A stretch of DNA of 37,762 nt from contig DATCMA010000065.1 in NCBI GenBank assembly GCA_036563645.1, forward strand, positions 1 through 37,762. The letters run 5' to 3'. The notes beneath the pieces were generated by a model. It saw nothing but the letters and a program-made list of their open reading frames with translations. It made no database searches and was not told where the DNA came from. Numbering within the stretch: position 1 is the first letter of the stretch; every line of letters begins with the position of its first letter. The translations under genes were made by a program, and so were the position numbers. Positions 19,583 through 27,709 of the stretch are shown here, one piece after another. The DNA is from DATCMA01 sp036563645. Its GTDB lineage: Bacteria > Actinomycetota > Actinomycetes > Mycobacteriales > Micromonosporaceae.

Positions 19583-20836
19583 TCAGCCCGCGGCGACGAT
19601 GACCGGTTCGGCGCTGCGGTAGTAGCGGTCGTCCTCGGCACGCGGATCCACCGGCTTTCTCAGCCGCTCCACGGCGACGAACCCCTCGGCCGCGTACGCG
19701 AATCCCGGCGCCCAGTTGGTCTTCTCACGTCCGGTCCGCAGCACGAACCGTGACCGTTCGGCGCCCGTGGTGGCCTCCACCGTGACGAGCTCCCGCGCGG
19801 CGGTGAGCAGGTGGATCCGGCCCGGCTGCACCGCGATCAGCTGTGCCCCCGCCGCCCCGGGGACGGCCACCCGCCACCGTTCCCGGCCATCCCGCGCGTC
19901 ACGCGCGCTCACCGTGGCCCGATTCGGGTCGACCGTCACGGCGAGTCCGTCGACGAGCCACGCCTGCGGCCCGAGCCCGGGCGCGTCCACCGGCCCGCCC
20001 GCCTCGATGAGCCAGCCGCGCCCACTGTCCGCGCCGCGCATCCCCTGGCAGCCGGAGCGGGCGACGGGGCAGCCCACGGGTTCGACCCTCGCCCCGTCCG
20101 CCGACCGCCACTCGCGCAGGAGCCGGCCGCTCGCGGCCTCGCGGAAGCGCAGCGCCGAGGAGCACGTGTCCTGGGTGACGTACCAGCCGGTGGCGGTGGT
20201 GAAGCCATCCCGCTCGCAGGCACCCGCCACACGCCACAGCTCGTCACCGGTGCGCGCGTCGTAGCCGCGCACCTCATCGACACCCTCAACGATCACGACC
20301 GACCGCCCTCGCTCGGCGGTGTGGAGGCCCGGCGGGGCGTAGACCGTGGCGGCGCCGGTGCGGCGTCCGAGGTAGCGCGGCTGCGCGGGCGCCGGGCCCA
20401 CGGCCCGCCAGGTCGGACGGCCAGTGCGGGCGTCGATCGCGACAAGCAGGCCGTCGGACCAGCGGCTGATGACGGTGGTGCCGGTGGCGACCACCCCCAC
20501 GAGCCGCTCGGGCCACCGTCGGTACGACCAGTAGGGCGTCAGCTGCGCCGCGGCGTCCACGGGACCGTCGACCCGGACTTGCCGTTCGGCGGCGTAGAGC
20601 CGCAGGCGGCCGTCGACGAGCAGCGGCGCCACCGCCAACCGCCCCACCACCCCCGGGGTCACCGCGGGCGCCGGCGGGTAGCTGGCGCGCGCCGGGGTGA
20701 CCACCTCGGTGGGGGCGAGCACGCGGTAAGCGACGGTCCCGGTGATGGCGAGCGCCACCACCACGACGACCGCCAGGAGCGGGGTACGTCGGCTCCGCAG
20801 CGCGCCCCGCCCCGCCATCCGCCCAGCGTCAGCCAT
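19583..20836 (-). CDS. Second membrane-anchored PQQ-type beta-propeller protein
   Basis: A 417-residue protein with a short basic N-terminus, a transmembrane helix at about 19-38 (LLAVVVVVALAITGTVAYRV) and an outside propeller domain. Blade-like repeats include IDARTGRPTWRAVG, YDARTGDELWRVAG, FREAASGRLLREWRS, RDARDGRERWRV and VEATTGAERSRF. Four cysteines (in GACERDG, QDTCSS, VGCPVA and SGCQG) could form disulfides. ATG 20836 has GGGAGG seven bases upstream. Function is unknown; it resembles the protein at 15608 in layout but the sequences differ. Confidence 0.78.
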   Translation of the reverse strand: MADAGRMAGRGALRSRRTPLLAVVVVVALAITGTVAYRVLAPTEVVTPARASYPPAPAVTPGVVGRLAVAPLLVDGRLRLYAAERQVRVDGPVDAAAQLTPYWSYRRWPERLVGVVATGTTVISRWSDGLLVAIDARTGRPTWRAVGPAPAQPRYLGRRTGAATVYAPPGLHTAERGRSVVIVEGVDEVRGYDARTGDELWRVAGACERDGFTTATGWYVTQDTCSSALRFREAASGRLLREWRSADGARVEPVGCPVARSGCQGMRGADSGRGWLIEAGGPVDAPGLGPQAWLVDGLAVTVDPNRATVSARDARDGRERWRVAVPGAAGAQLIAVQPGRIHLLTAARELVTVEATTGAERSRFVLRTGREKTNWAPGFAYAAEGFVAVERLRKPVDPRAEDDRYYRSAEPVIVAAG

Positions 20837-20892
20837 GCCCGCACCTCCCGGCGGGCACCCTACCGACCCGGGCGACCGAGGAGCGGACGAGG

Positions 20893-21393
20893 CTAGGCGG
20901 CGCGGGCCGGGGCCTCACCGGGGCCGACAGCGGCCGCGAGGTCGGCGAGATCCTGGCGGAGCGCGCTCTCGACCGTGCGGGCGGCCAGCTCCCCGAGGAC
21001 GATCGCTAAGACGCGGCTGGTCGTGCTGCTGGGAACGCCGTCGTGCACCACCGTCACCTCGGTCGAGCCCGCGTGCCGTCCACTGTCGACCGGGGTGAGG
21101 GTGAAGGTCATCCGGTAGTCGGCGCCATCCCCGCGGGAGCTGATGACCAGACGCGTCGGCGGCGCGCACTGATCAACATGGAAGGTCTCGGTGACGAGCG
21201 CGCCGTCGGGCAAGGCCCGCGTCTCGTCCCACATCGTGCCCACCCCGAACCGGCCAGGGGTGCGCACGCGCACGTCGTACACAGTAGACAGCCAGGTGGC
21301 GCGCTCAGCGAGGTCGGTCAGCACATGCCAGATTCGCTCGATGGGCGCGGCGATCGCCCGAGTGACGGCCACCGTCGCCACGACGCGTCCCAT
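20893..21393 (-). CDS. SRPBCC (START-like) family protein
   Basis: A 166-residue protein with the helix-grip layout of polyketide-cyclase/dehydrase-type SRPBCC proteins: N-terminal strand VAVTRAIAAPIERIWHVLTDLAERATW, then alternating strands (GVGTMWDETRALPDGALVTETFHV, RMTFTLTPVDSGRHAGSTEVTVVHD) and a long C-terminal helix. Such proteins bind hydrophobic ligands; nothing in the sequence identifies the ligand. It lies between the TPR gene and the second propeller gene on the same strand (gaps of about 60 bp), so all three may be co-transcribed. Confidence 0.75.
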   Translation of the reverse strand: MGRVVATVAVTRAIAAPIERIWHVLTDLAERATWLSTVYDVRVRTPGRFGVGTMWDETRALPDGALVTETFHVDQCAPPTRLVISSRGDGADYRMTFTLTPVDSGRHAGSTEVTVVHDGVPSSTTSRVLAIVLGELAARTVESALRQDLADLAAAVGPGEAPARAA

Positions 21394-21454
21394 TCACTCA
21401 CAGTACGGGGCGCCACACGGAACGGCTAGCTGTTTCCCAATGTCGCCCGGGTGA

Positions 21455-22486
21455 TTACGTCCGCGCGCTCGGCCGCAACACCACGATCTCGGCGACCGCC
21501 GCCGCGGCGATCGCCACCACCAAGGGCCACACCGCGCCAATCACGGCGTACACCAGGATCAAGGCCCCGCCGGCGACGATCGCGCCGGTGGCGACGGTGA
21601 CCGATCGGTCCTCCCGCGACAGGGCCGACAGCGTGGTCGACAGCCGCCCCGGCAGCCGCGCCGCGGCGATCCAGCCGATCACGCCGCCGGCGATCATCAA
21701 GACCGCCGCCCACAGGCGCGACGCGCCGCGGTCCACACTCGCCACGGCGGCGGCCAACACCGCGGCCACCATGACGTAGCCCGCCGCGCCGAGGAGGAAC
21801 CGGCGGATCCCCGCGTTGGGCAGCCGGAGCCCGTCGAAGTGAGCCGACGCCGGTACGACCGCCTCGACGAGGCTCTCCAGCGCGACCGCGTACCGCCGCC
21901 GCTCCAACCGCACCACACCGGGCTCGTCGCGCGCCTCGGCGATCGTCGGGTCCAGCCGCAACGCCTCCCGGTACGCGCGCTCGGCGAGATCGAAGAGGTG
22001 CAGCCGGGTGGCGACCAGGGCGAGCACGAGGTGGGCGTCGGGCTCCTCTGGGGCGAGCTGCACCCCCCGCCAAGCCGCGTCCAACGCCGGCTGCCCGTTG
22101 CGCGACTCGGAGAGCAGCGCCGCCCCGCTCCGTTGGGCGTAGGGGTCATCCGGCCCGAGCGCGAGCACCCGCTCCGCGACCATGGCCGCCTCCCCGAACC
22201 GGCGCAAATCGACGAGGGCCAGTCCGCGCAGGACGAGCGCCGGAATGTGATCGGCCGCGCTCGCCAGCGCCGCGTCCGCCGCCGCGAGCGCCTCAGCCGG
22301 CCGCTCGGCGGCGAGCTGCACCCGCGCCAGGGTGGTCTGCACCTCGAGGTTGCCCGGCTCGCGCGCGAGCGCGGGGTGGAGCTCCCCCACCGCCTCGTCG
22401 TACCGCCCGAGGTCGGCGAGCAGCCGCGCCCGCTGGACGCAGCCCTCGATGGAGGCGTCAGGTTCGAAACCGGCATCGCTCGGCAC
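21455..22486 (-). CDS. TPR-repeat membrane protein
   Basis: A 343-residue protein. Residues about 13-210 form tandem tetratricopeptide helices (RARLLADLGRYDEAVGELHPAL, LVLALVATRLHLFDLAERAYREAL, and others). The C-terminal third holds about four transmembrane helices (GAAGYVMVAAVLAAAVASV, LWAAVLMIAGGVIGWIAA, VATGAIVAGGALILVYAVIG, VAIAAAAVAEIVVL). TPR arrays mediate protein contacts; here they would face the cytoplasm from a membrane anchor. It starts at GTG 22486 with no clear ribosome-binding site, 54 bp after the ispF stop, so read-through from ispF is possible. Function is unknown. Confidence 0.8.
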   Translation of the reverse strand: MPSDAGFEPDASIEGCVQRARLLADLGRYDEAVGELHPALAREPGNLEVQTTLARVQLAAERPAEALAAADAALASAADHIPALVLRGLALVDLRRFGEAAMVAERVLALGPDDPYAQRSGAALLSESRNGQPALDAAWRGVQLAPEEPDAHLVLALVATRLHLFDLAERAYREALRLDPTIAEARDEPGVVRLERRRYAVALESLVEAVVPASAHFDGLRLPNAGIRRFLLGAAGYVMVAAVLAAAVASVDRGASRLWAAVLMIAGGVIGWIAAARLPGRLSTTLSALSREDRSVTVATGAIVAGGALILVYAVIGAVWPLVVAIAAAAVAEIVVLRPSART

Positions 22487-22540
22487 GGGGTCGAGCGTAG
22501 CCCGAGGCGCGCGCGGCCATCCGACGACAAACCCGAGAGA

Positions 22541-23014
22541 TCAACGAGAGTAGATCAACGCGACGGCGATCGCGGCCGCTCCCTCACCCCGGCCGGTCAG
22601 CCCCAGTCCGTCGGTGGTGGTCCCGGAGACCGTCACGGGTGCCCCAATCGCCTCCGAGAGCACCCGCTGCGCTTCCTCACGCCGCGGGCCGATCTTGGGC
22701 TGGACGCCGATCACTTGGATGGACACATTGCCGATCTCGAATCCCGCCGCCCGAACCCGCCGGGCGGCCTCCGCGAGCAGCCGCACGCCCGACGCGCCCG
22801 CCCACTCCGGCTCGGCGACACCGAAGTTGCTGCCGAGATCGCCGAGGCCCGCCGCGGAGAAGAGCGCGTCGCAGGCCGCGTGAGCCGCCACGTCCCCGTC
22901 GGAATGGCCGGCGAGCCCATCCACCCCAGGCCAATACAGACCCGCGACCCAGCACGCGCGGCCCGCCTCGTACGCGTGGACGTCTGTGCCTACCCCGACC
23001 CGCGGAACGATCAC
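22541..23014 (-). CDS. ispF: 2-C-methyl-D-erythritol 2,4-cyclodiphosphate synthase
   Basis: A 157-residue trimeric zinc enzyme of the MEP isoprenoid pathway, cyclising CDP-ME 2-phosphate with release of CMP. The metal ligands are D11 and H13 in GTDVHAYE and H45 in HSDGDVAAHAACDALF. The C-terminal TTDGLGLTGRGEGAAAIAVAL is the usual substrate/CMP loop. It starts at GTG 23014, 30 bp after the ispD stop, in a carD-ispD-ispF operon. In most actinobacteria cysS follows directly; here a TPR gene does. Confidence 0.96.
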   Translation of the reverse strand: MIVPRVGVGTDVHAYEAGRACWVAGLYWPGVDGLAGHSDGDVAAHAACDALFSAAGLGDLGSNFGVAEPEWAGASGVRLLAEAARRVRAAGFEIGNVSIQVIGVQPKIGPRREEAQRVLSEAIGAPVTVSGTTTDGLGLTGRGEGAAAIAVALIYSR

Positions 23015-23044
23015 CCGGGAAGCGTACGCGATGGATGAATCACG

Positions 23045-23776
23045 TCAGTGAGCCGGCACGCCCGCGGTGGGCGCGGCGCGCAGCAGATATTCGGCGAGCG
23101 CCAAATCAAACGGTCGGGTGATTTTGAAGGCGTATTCGGAACCCGGGACGCAGCGCACCGCCACCCCCAACCGCTCGACCAGGCCCGCGTCGTCGGTGAG
23201 GGCGTCGACCGCCGCGGCGTGCGCCGCGACGAGCACCGAGCGGCGAAACCCCTGCGGCGTCTGCACCGCCCGCAGCGTCGCGCGGTCCACGGTGCGCCGC
23301 ACCCGGCCGTCGGCGTCCACTTCTTTGACCGTGTCCACGACCGGGAGGACGGGGATCACCGCGTCGGCCCCGGCGCGGACGGCGTCCGCGACTGACTCGA
23401 TGAGCTCCGGCGGGGTGAGCGCGCGGGCGGCGTCGTGCACCAGGATGATCTCGGAATCGGGTGGGGCGGCCCGCAGGGCCGCGGCGACGGACTCCTGCCG
23501 CGTGGCTCCCCCAGCGACGACGGTGACCGGGGCGACCTCGGCGAGGAGGTCCCGCACCGCGGTGAGGTCAGCGGGTGGCGCGGCCACGACGATCGCCCGG
23601 ACCGACGGCGCCGCGGCGACCCGGCGAACGGCGTGGACCAGCAGCGGCACGCCGTCGAGGAGGCGCAGAGCCTTGGGCACGCCCGGTCCGAGCCGAACGC
23701 CCGCACCTGCCGCAGGAATGAGGACCGCGACGTCGCCGCGCGGATTCACGTGCGCGACCACGTCGCGGTCCTCCAT
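23045..23776 (-). CDS. ispD: 2-C-methyl-D-erythritol 4-phosphate cytidylyltransferase
   Basis: A 243-residue nucleotidyltransferase joining CTP to MEP in isoprenoid precursor synthesis. The nucleotide-binding loop is IPAAGAGVRLGPGVPKAL (residues 20-37), and further motifs are GGATRQESVAAAL, ILVHDAARALT and RAVQTPQGFR. It starts at ATG 23776, 48 bp downstream of carD. The N-terminal 15 residues before the Rossmann strand are longer than usual, so an internal GTG start is possible. Confidence 0.95.
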   Translation of the reverse strand: MEDRDVVAHVNPRGDVAVLIPAAGAGVRLGPGVPKALRLLDGVPLLVHAVRRVAAAPSVRAIVVAAPPADLTAVRDLLAEVAPVTVVAGGATRQESVAAALRAAPPDSEIILVHDAARALTPPELIESVADAVRAGADAVIPVLPVVDTVKEVDADGRVRRTVDRATLRAVQTPQGFRRSVLVAAHAAAVDALTDDAGLVERLGVAVRCVPGSEYAFKITRPFDLALAEYLLRAAPTAGVPAH

Positions 23777-23824
23777 TGACTGATCGGGAAAGTGAGTCGG
23801 GGACGAGTATCGATTCAGCTGACC

Positions 23825-24310
23825 TCAGGCCTCAGCAAGAACCTTGTCGAGCAGGATTTCCGCCTCGTCCTTCGTGCTCTTCTCGGCGAGCGCGACCTCG
23901 CCAACCAGGATGTCGCGGGCCTTGGCGAGCATCCGCTTCTCACCCGCGGACAGCCCCCGCTCCCGCTCCCGGCGCCAGAGATCCCGAACGACCTCCGCGA
24001 CCTTCAGCGGGTTACCCGAGGCGAGCTTCTCGAGGTTTGCCTTGTAGCGCCGCGACCAGTTGGTGGGCTCTTCCGTGTGCGGGGCACGAAGCACATCGAA
24101 GACCTTGCCCAGGCCCTCTTCGCCGACCACCTCGCGGACGCCAACGATCTCGGCGTTCTCGGCAGGAACTCGTACCGTCAAGTCTCCCTGAGCGACCCTA
24201 AGAACGAGGTACTGCTTCTCCTCGCCGTTGACGACCCGAGTCTCAATTGCCTCGATGAGTGCGGCCCCGTGGTGGGGGTAAACAACGGTCTCGCCGACAC
24301 GAAAACCCAT
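23825..24310 (-). CDS. carD: CarD family RNA polymerase-binding transcription regulator
   Basis: A 161-residue global regulator that binds the RNA polymerase beta subunit and stabilises open complexes, notably at rRNA promoters. The N-terminal Tudor-like domain (MGFRVGETVVYPHHGAALIEAIE) is followed by a helical DNA-contacting domain with a tryptophan at residue 85 (EPTNWSRRYKANLEKL), the same position as the wedge tryptophan of mycobacterial CarD. It is the first gene of carD-ispD-ispF, with its own promoter. The leader has an AAAGGGG ribosome-binding element about 13 bases before the ATG. Confidence 0.96.
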   Translation of the reverse strand: MGFRVGETVVYPHHGAALIEAIETRVVNGEEKQYLVLRVAQGDLTVRVPAENAEIVGVREVVGEEGLGKVFDVLRAPHTEEPTNWSRRYKANLEKLASGNPLKVAEVVRDLWRRERERGLSAGEKRMLAKARDILVGEVALAEKSTKDEAEILLDKVLAEA

Positions 24311-24337
24311 AGGTTCGAAACCCCTTTCGCTGTGTCT

Positions 24338-24366
24338 AGGGTAACACGCTCAGGCACCAATGTCCT
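24338..24366 (-). promoter_or_regulatory. Candidate carD promoter
   Basis: On the minus strand AGGACA (24366-24361) is 17 bp from TACCCT (24343-24338), a typical actinobacterial -10, giving a leader of about 20 nt. The rest of the 337-bp divergent gap contains a consensus-like TTGACA on the plus strand at 24424 without a good -10 partner; no RNA gene is seen. Confidence 0.5.
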
Positions 24367-24647
24367 GCCCCGGTCCTGACCGTTAGCGCAGCTCAGAGGC
24401 CATGTGACAGGTCTTGCTCAGGCTTGACAAGGCGCAAATTCAATGATTTGAACACGCTCCGTAACCTCGGGATCGCCGGACTGCGAGCAGCGTCGCAAAT
24501 ATCGGATGAAGGGCGTTTCGGTCCTTCCAGCATATCCCGCACGGACCGACCGCGACCACTTATGGCGGTACCCACCCCGATGCGCGACGCTGGGCAAAGA
24601 GCAGGATCGAACAGCGGTCTCGAACGCGATCAGGACGGCAGGAGAGC

Positions 24648-25391
24648 ATGAGCGCACCAGGCGAGACGGACGGTTGGCGGGAAGGCTTACCCGACCTGCC
24701 ACCGGAGTGGGGCAACATCGTCATCCCCGACGATGCCTCCGCGCTCGCCGAGGAAGCCGAGCAGGTCCGAAGAGAACTGCGCCGCGAACGAAGGCAGGCG
24801 CGCCGCCGCCACTACCGCGGGATCCTCGCGGTGGTGCTGGTAGCGATCACGGCGACGCTGATCAGCCTCTACGCCGTGATGTGGAACGCGGCCCAGCAGG
24901 ACTCTCAGGTGGCGATCGCCACCGACACCCCGCCGGCTTCACCGCGCGCGACGGCGATCCCCGCCACTCTGCCGGCGCTGGAAGTCATCGACGGTCAGGG
25001 AACGACCGTCCCGCTGCGCAGCCTGCTCCCCGCGGTGATCCTCGTGCCCAACCGGTGCGAGTGCGCCTCCGAGATCGCCGCGGTCAGCGCGGCCGCGCCC
25101 CCGGGGGTGACCGTGGTCGCGCTCACCGCGGACGCGGCACGCCCGTCCCCGCTGCCCACGCACCCGGCGGGTGGCGCGCCGGTGCGGGCCCTCGCCGATC
25201 CCGCCAACGGGCTGCGCGACCACCTCAAACTCGCGTCCGCCCCGGGCAGCCTCAGCGTGATCCTGGTCGACGCCGACGCGGCGATCCGTCGGGTCCTGCC
25301 CGCGAGCACGTCCGTCGAGGAGTACCGGGCTGACCTCGCGCAGCTCACCGATCCCTCGCCCGCGGCGCCCCCAACGACGGGCGGGAACTGA
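24648..25391 (+). CDS. Membrane-anchored thioredoxin-fold-like protein
   Basis: A 247-residue single-pass protein. A charged cytoplasmic N-terminus with an Arg-rich helix (RRELRRERRQARRRHYR) leads to a transmembrane segment at about 57-79, then a Pro/Ala/Thr linker and an extracytoplasmic domain starting PALEVIDGQGTTVPLRSLL, the pattern of redoxin/TlpA-like domains. The usual CXXC is replaced by C137-E-C139 (PNRCECASE). Strands VTVVALTAD and LSVILVDADAAI follow, as in a thioredoxin fold. The ATG has AGGAG close upstream. A redox role is inferred only. A 6-bp hairpin (GTGACC/GGTCAC, 25407-25431) follows the gene. Confidence 0.72.
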   Translation: MSAPGETDGWREGLPDLPPEWGNIVIPDDASALAEEAEQVRRELRRERRQARRRHYRGILAVVLVAITATLISLYAVMWNAAQQDSQVAIATDTPPASPRATAIPATLPALEVIDGQGTTVPLRSLLPAVILVPNRCECASEIAAVSAAAPPGVTVVALTADAARPSPLPTHPAGGAPVRALADPANGLRDHLKLASAPGSLSVILVDADAAIRRVLPASTSVEEYRADLAQLTDPSPAAPPTTGGN

Positions 25392-25442
25392 CGTGACCGG
25401 GCGCGAGTGACCGGCGCGAATGAGAGGTCACATTCAACCAAT

Positions 25443-26501
25443 TCACTGTGGCCCACGGCGCTCCAATAACGCCGCATAAAGGGTCAATCCAGGACCAAAT
25501 GCCAACATCACTGTCCATTGTGGGGGAGATTCACATCGAATTAATCGCTCCATAATGAGTAAAACGGTCGAAGAGGAACAATTACCGCAGTCCGCTAGAA
25601 TCGCTCGGGACGTCCGCAGGGCCTGCTCCGGCAAGCCCAATTCCCGCTCGACCACGGCGAGGATCCGCGGCCCGCCCGGATGCACCGCCCAGCCGTCCAC
25701 ATCGGCCACCCGCAGGCCGTGCCGCGACAGCAGCCCCTCCACGAGACCGCGCACGTGGCGGGCCAAGACCTGCGGCACCCGCGGCGACAGCCCCATACGA
25801 AAACCGAGATCCGTCACCTCCCACGTCATGTGGTCAGCGGTCGCGCCATCCGTGACGGCCGCCAGCTCCCGGACGACGTAACCCGGTCGCTCCCCCGGTA
25901 CGACCACGGCCGCCGCGGCGGCGTCCGAGAACAACGCGTGCGCCACGATCTGCTCGGTATCCGCCCCGATCTCCGCCGGCTGCACGTGCAGGCTCGTCAG
26001 CTCGACACACAGCAGCAGCGCCGGCTGCCCCCGGGCGACGACGAAATCCGACACCACACCCACCCCAGGCAGCGCCGCGTAGCACCCCATGTGGCCGATG
26101 AACAACCGCTGCGTCTCCGGCCGCATCCCCACGTCCCGGGCGAGCAGGATGTCCAGCCCGGGCGTCACGTACCCGGTGCAGGAGCAGACCGCGAACAACC
26201 CGATCTCCGCGGCGGTGACCCCACTCGCCGCGATCGCCCGCTCGACCGCGTCCTTCCCCAGCGGCAGCGCCTCGCTCAGGTACCGGGCCATGCGACGCGC
26301 TGTCGGCCACTCGGCGACGTCCTCTCGCAGCGGATTAACCGCGGCGTGCCGACGGCGGACCCCGGAATTCGCGAAGATCCGTTCGGCGAGGATGCGGGTG
26401 GCGCCCGCGTACCGCTCCGCGAAGAACTCCCGCCACAGCTCCTCCTGACTCGCGGCCGGGGGCAACGCCACCCCCACGCCCGCGATGACCGGCCGCGCCA
26501 T
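25443..26501 (-). CDS. Type III polyketide synthase (chalcone/stilbene synthase superfamily)
   Basis: A 352-residue homodimeric condensing enzyme that extends an acyl-CoA starter with malonyl-CoA. The catalytic triad is C140 (FIGHMGCYAALPG), H274 (WAVHPGGPRI) and N307 (DCGNCSSST), followed by the AFGPG loop. Bacterial relatives make alkylresorcinols or pyrones. The last gene of a three-gene operon, it starts five bases after the stop of the dehydrogenase-like gene; GTG 26510, overlapping that stop by four bases, is an alternative start. From about residue 300 the codons turn AT-rich (49% GC across 25441-25600) with TTA at L314, L320 and L345, unlike the rest of the gene, suggesting a mosaic 3' end. 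Confidence 0.93.
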   Translation of the reverse strand: MARPVIAGVGVALPPAASQEELWREFFAERYAGATRILAERIFANSGVRRRHAAVNPLREDVAEWPTARRMARYLSEALPLGKDAVERAIAASGVTAAEIGLFAVCSCTGYVTPGLDILLARDVGMRPETQRLFIGHMGCYAALPGVGVVSDFVVARGQPALLLCVELTSLHVQPAEIGADTEQIVAHALFSDAAAAAVVVPGERPGYVVRELAAVTDGATADHMTWEVTDLGFRMGLSPRVPQVLARHVRGLVEGLLSRHGLRVADVDGWAVHPGGPRILAVVERELGLPEQALRTSRAILADCGNCSSSTVLLIMERLIRCESPPQWTVMLAFGPGLTLYAALLERRGPQ

Positions 26502-26506
26502 CGCCC

Positions 26507-27676
26507 TCACCACCGGGGTGCCACGCCGTCTCGGTCCGGGTCGCCGCCGAGCGCGGCCACCCCGAGCCAGTCGGCGCACACGTCCGACGTCGGCGGCTGA
26601 AGCGCGCCACACCGGGCGTCCCGATACAGGCGCTCCAACGGATGCCCCCGACGGGTCGCCGACGCGCCCGCCGCCTCCACCATCGACGCCGCGACCCGCG
26701 CCGCGGTCTCCCCGGCGAGGAGCTTCGCCCGCCACACCCAGGCGTTCGTCTCGGGATCGCCCGGCGCGGCATCCACCCGGCGCGCCGCCTCCTGCACCAC
26801 CAGCCACGCCGCCGCCACCTCGGCGTCCGCCCGACCGATCCGGGACCGCACCGCCGGCAGGCCGCCCAAGCCCCGCTCCGCGACGTCCGCGCGCGCCGCG
26901 TCCACCGCCGCCCGAGCCACCCCGACGTAGACCGCCGCGTAGCTCGCCACCATCCAGTGCGGCATGAGCTGGGCGGCCACCAGCGCCAACCCTTCGACCC
27001 CGCCGACCAGCGCGTCCCGCGGCACGGTGAGGTCGAGGTGCACGTCGTGCGAGGCGGTCGCGCGCATCCCCAGCGCGTCCCACGTCGGCTCAACCCGCAA
27101 CCCAGACACCGTGGCGGGCACGAGGAACTGCGACACCCGGGACTCGTCCACCACGCTGCGGGCGGCCACCAGGTAGCCGTCGGCGTACCCCGCCCCGGAG
27201 CAGAAGCTCTTGACCCCCTTGATGCGGTAGCCGCCGTCGACCGCTTCGTACACCGTGGACAGCCGCGACAACCGGGAACCGACACCCCGTTCGCTCGTCG
27301 CCACCGCGTACCACGACCCGGCGGCCGCCGCCGCGAGTATGCGATCGCGCGCCGCGAGGGCCTCCTCCGGCAACCCCAGGGCCTCGGCGAGCTCGTCGGT
27401 GATCGCGCTGAGCGCCCCCGTCACCGCGACGTGCATGTTGTACACGAGCGCGGTCGCCCCATTGCCTTGAGCCAGCTCGTAGGCGACCGCGACGTAGTCG
27501 GAGAAGCTCGCGCCGAGCCCACCGAGTCGCCTCGGCACCATCACGCCGAAGAGCCCCGCCTCCCGTAAGTCCGCGAAGTCCTCAACGGGAAACGCTCCCG
27601 TTCGGTCGTACTCATCCGCCCGCGCCGCCAGTCGCGGCGCCAAGCGCCGCGCCACCTCCAGCACGCCTGACGCCAT
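26507..27676 (-). CDS. Acyl-CoA dehydrogenase-like flavoprotein of the polyketide locus
   Basis: A 389-residue member of the acyl-CoA dehydrogenase superfamily: N-terminal helical part (GLFGVMVPRRLGGLGASFSDY), middle beta domain (YAVATSERGVGSRLS, YRIKGVKSFCSGAGYADGYLV, WDALGMRATASHDVHL) and C-terminal helical domain ending in ERLYRDARCGALQPPTSDV. The stretch where ordinary members have a YEGTxE-type segment reads ALQPPTSDV and lacks that glutamate, as in relatives acting as flavin hydroxylases or other oxidoreductases. Between a methyltransferase and a type III PKS it probably modifies the polyketide ring or a prenyl chain. ATG 27676 has AAAGGA at a good distance; GTG 27697 is less likely. 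Confidence 0.85.
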   Translation of the reverse strand: MASGVLEVARRLAPRLAARADEYDRTGAFPVEDFADLREAGLFGVMVPRRLGGLGASFSDYVAVAYELAQGNGATALVYNMHVAVTGALSAITDELAEALGLPEEALAARDRILAAAAAGSWYAVATSERGVGSRLSRLSTVYEAVDGGYRIKGVKSFCSGAGYADGYLVAARSVVDESRVSQFLVPATVSGLRVEPTWDALGMRATASHDVHLDLTVPRDALVGGVEGLALVAAQLMPHWMVASYAAVYVGVARAAVDAARADVAERGLGGLPAVRSRIGRADAEVAAAWLVVQEAARRVDAAPGDPETNAWVWRAKLLAGETAARVAASMVEAAGASATRRGHPLERLYRDARCGALQPPTSDVCADWLGVAALGGDPDRDGVAPRW

Positions 27677-27709
27677 CGCGATCCTTTCCCCGTCCACGTA
27701 ATCGGTCGA

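Noticed and set aside
15608..20836. PQQ-dependent dehydrogenases
   Set aside because: The blade repeats are quinoprotein-like, but the calcium/PQQ-site residues and the Trp-docking motifs of real dehydrogenases could not be found, so only a propeller fold is claimed.
24311..24330. T-loop-like GGTTTCGAACC before carD, as a second tRNA
   Set aside because: No acceptor, D or anticodon stem can be formed around it; it is the carD leader.
26502..27083. Fusion of ~190 extra N-terminal residues to the type III PKS
   Set aside because: The extension is out-of-frame reading of the flavoprotein gene. Type III PKSs are about 350 residues and the family N-terminus begins at residue 1 of the shorter form.
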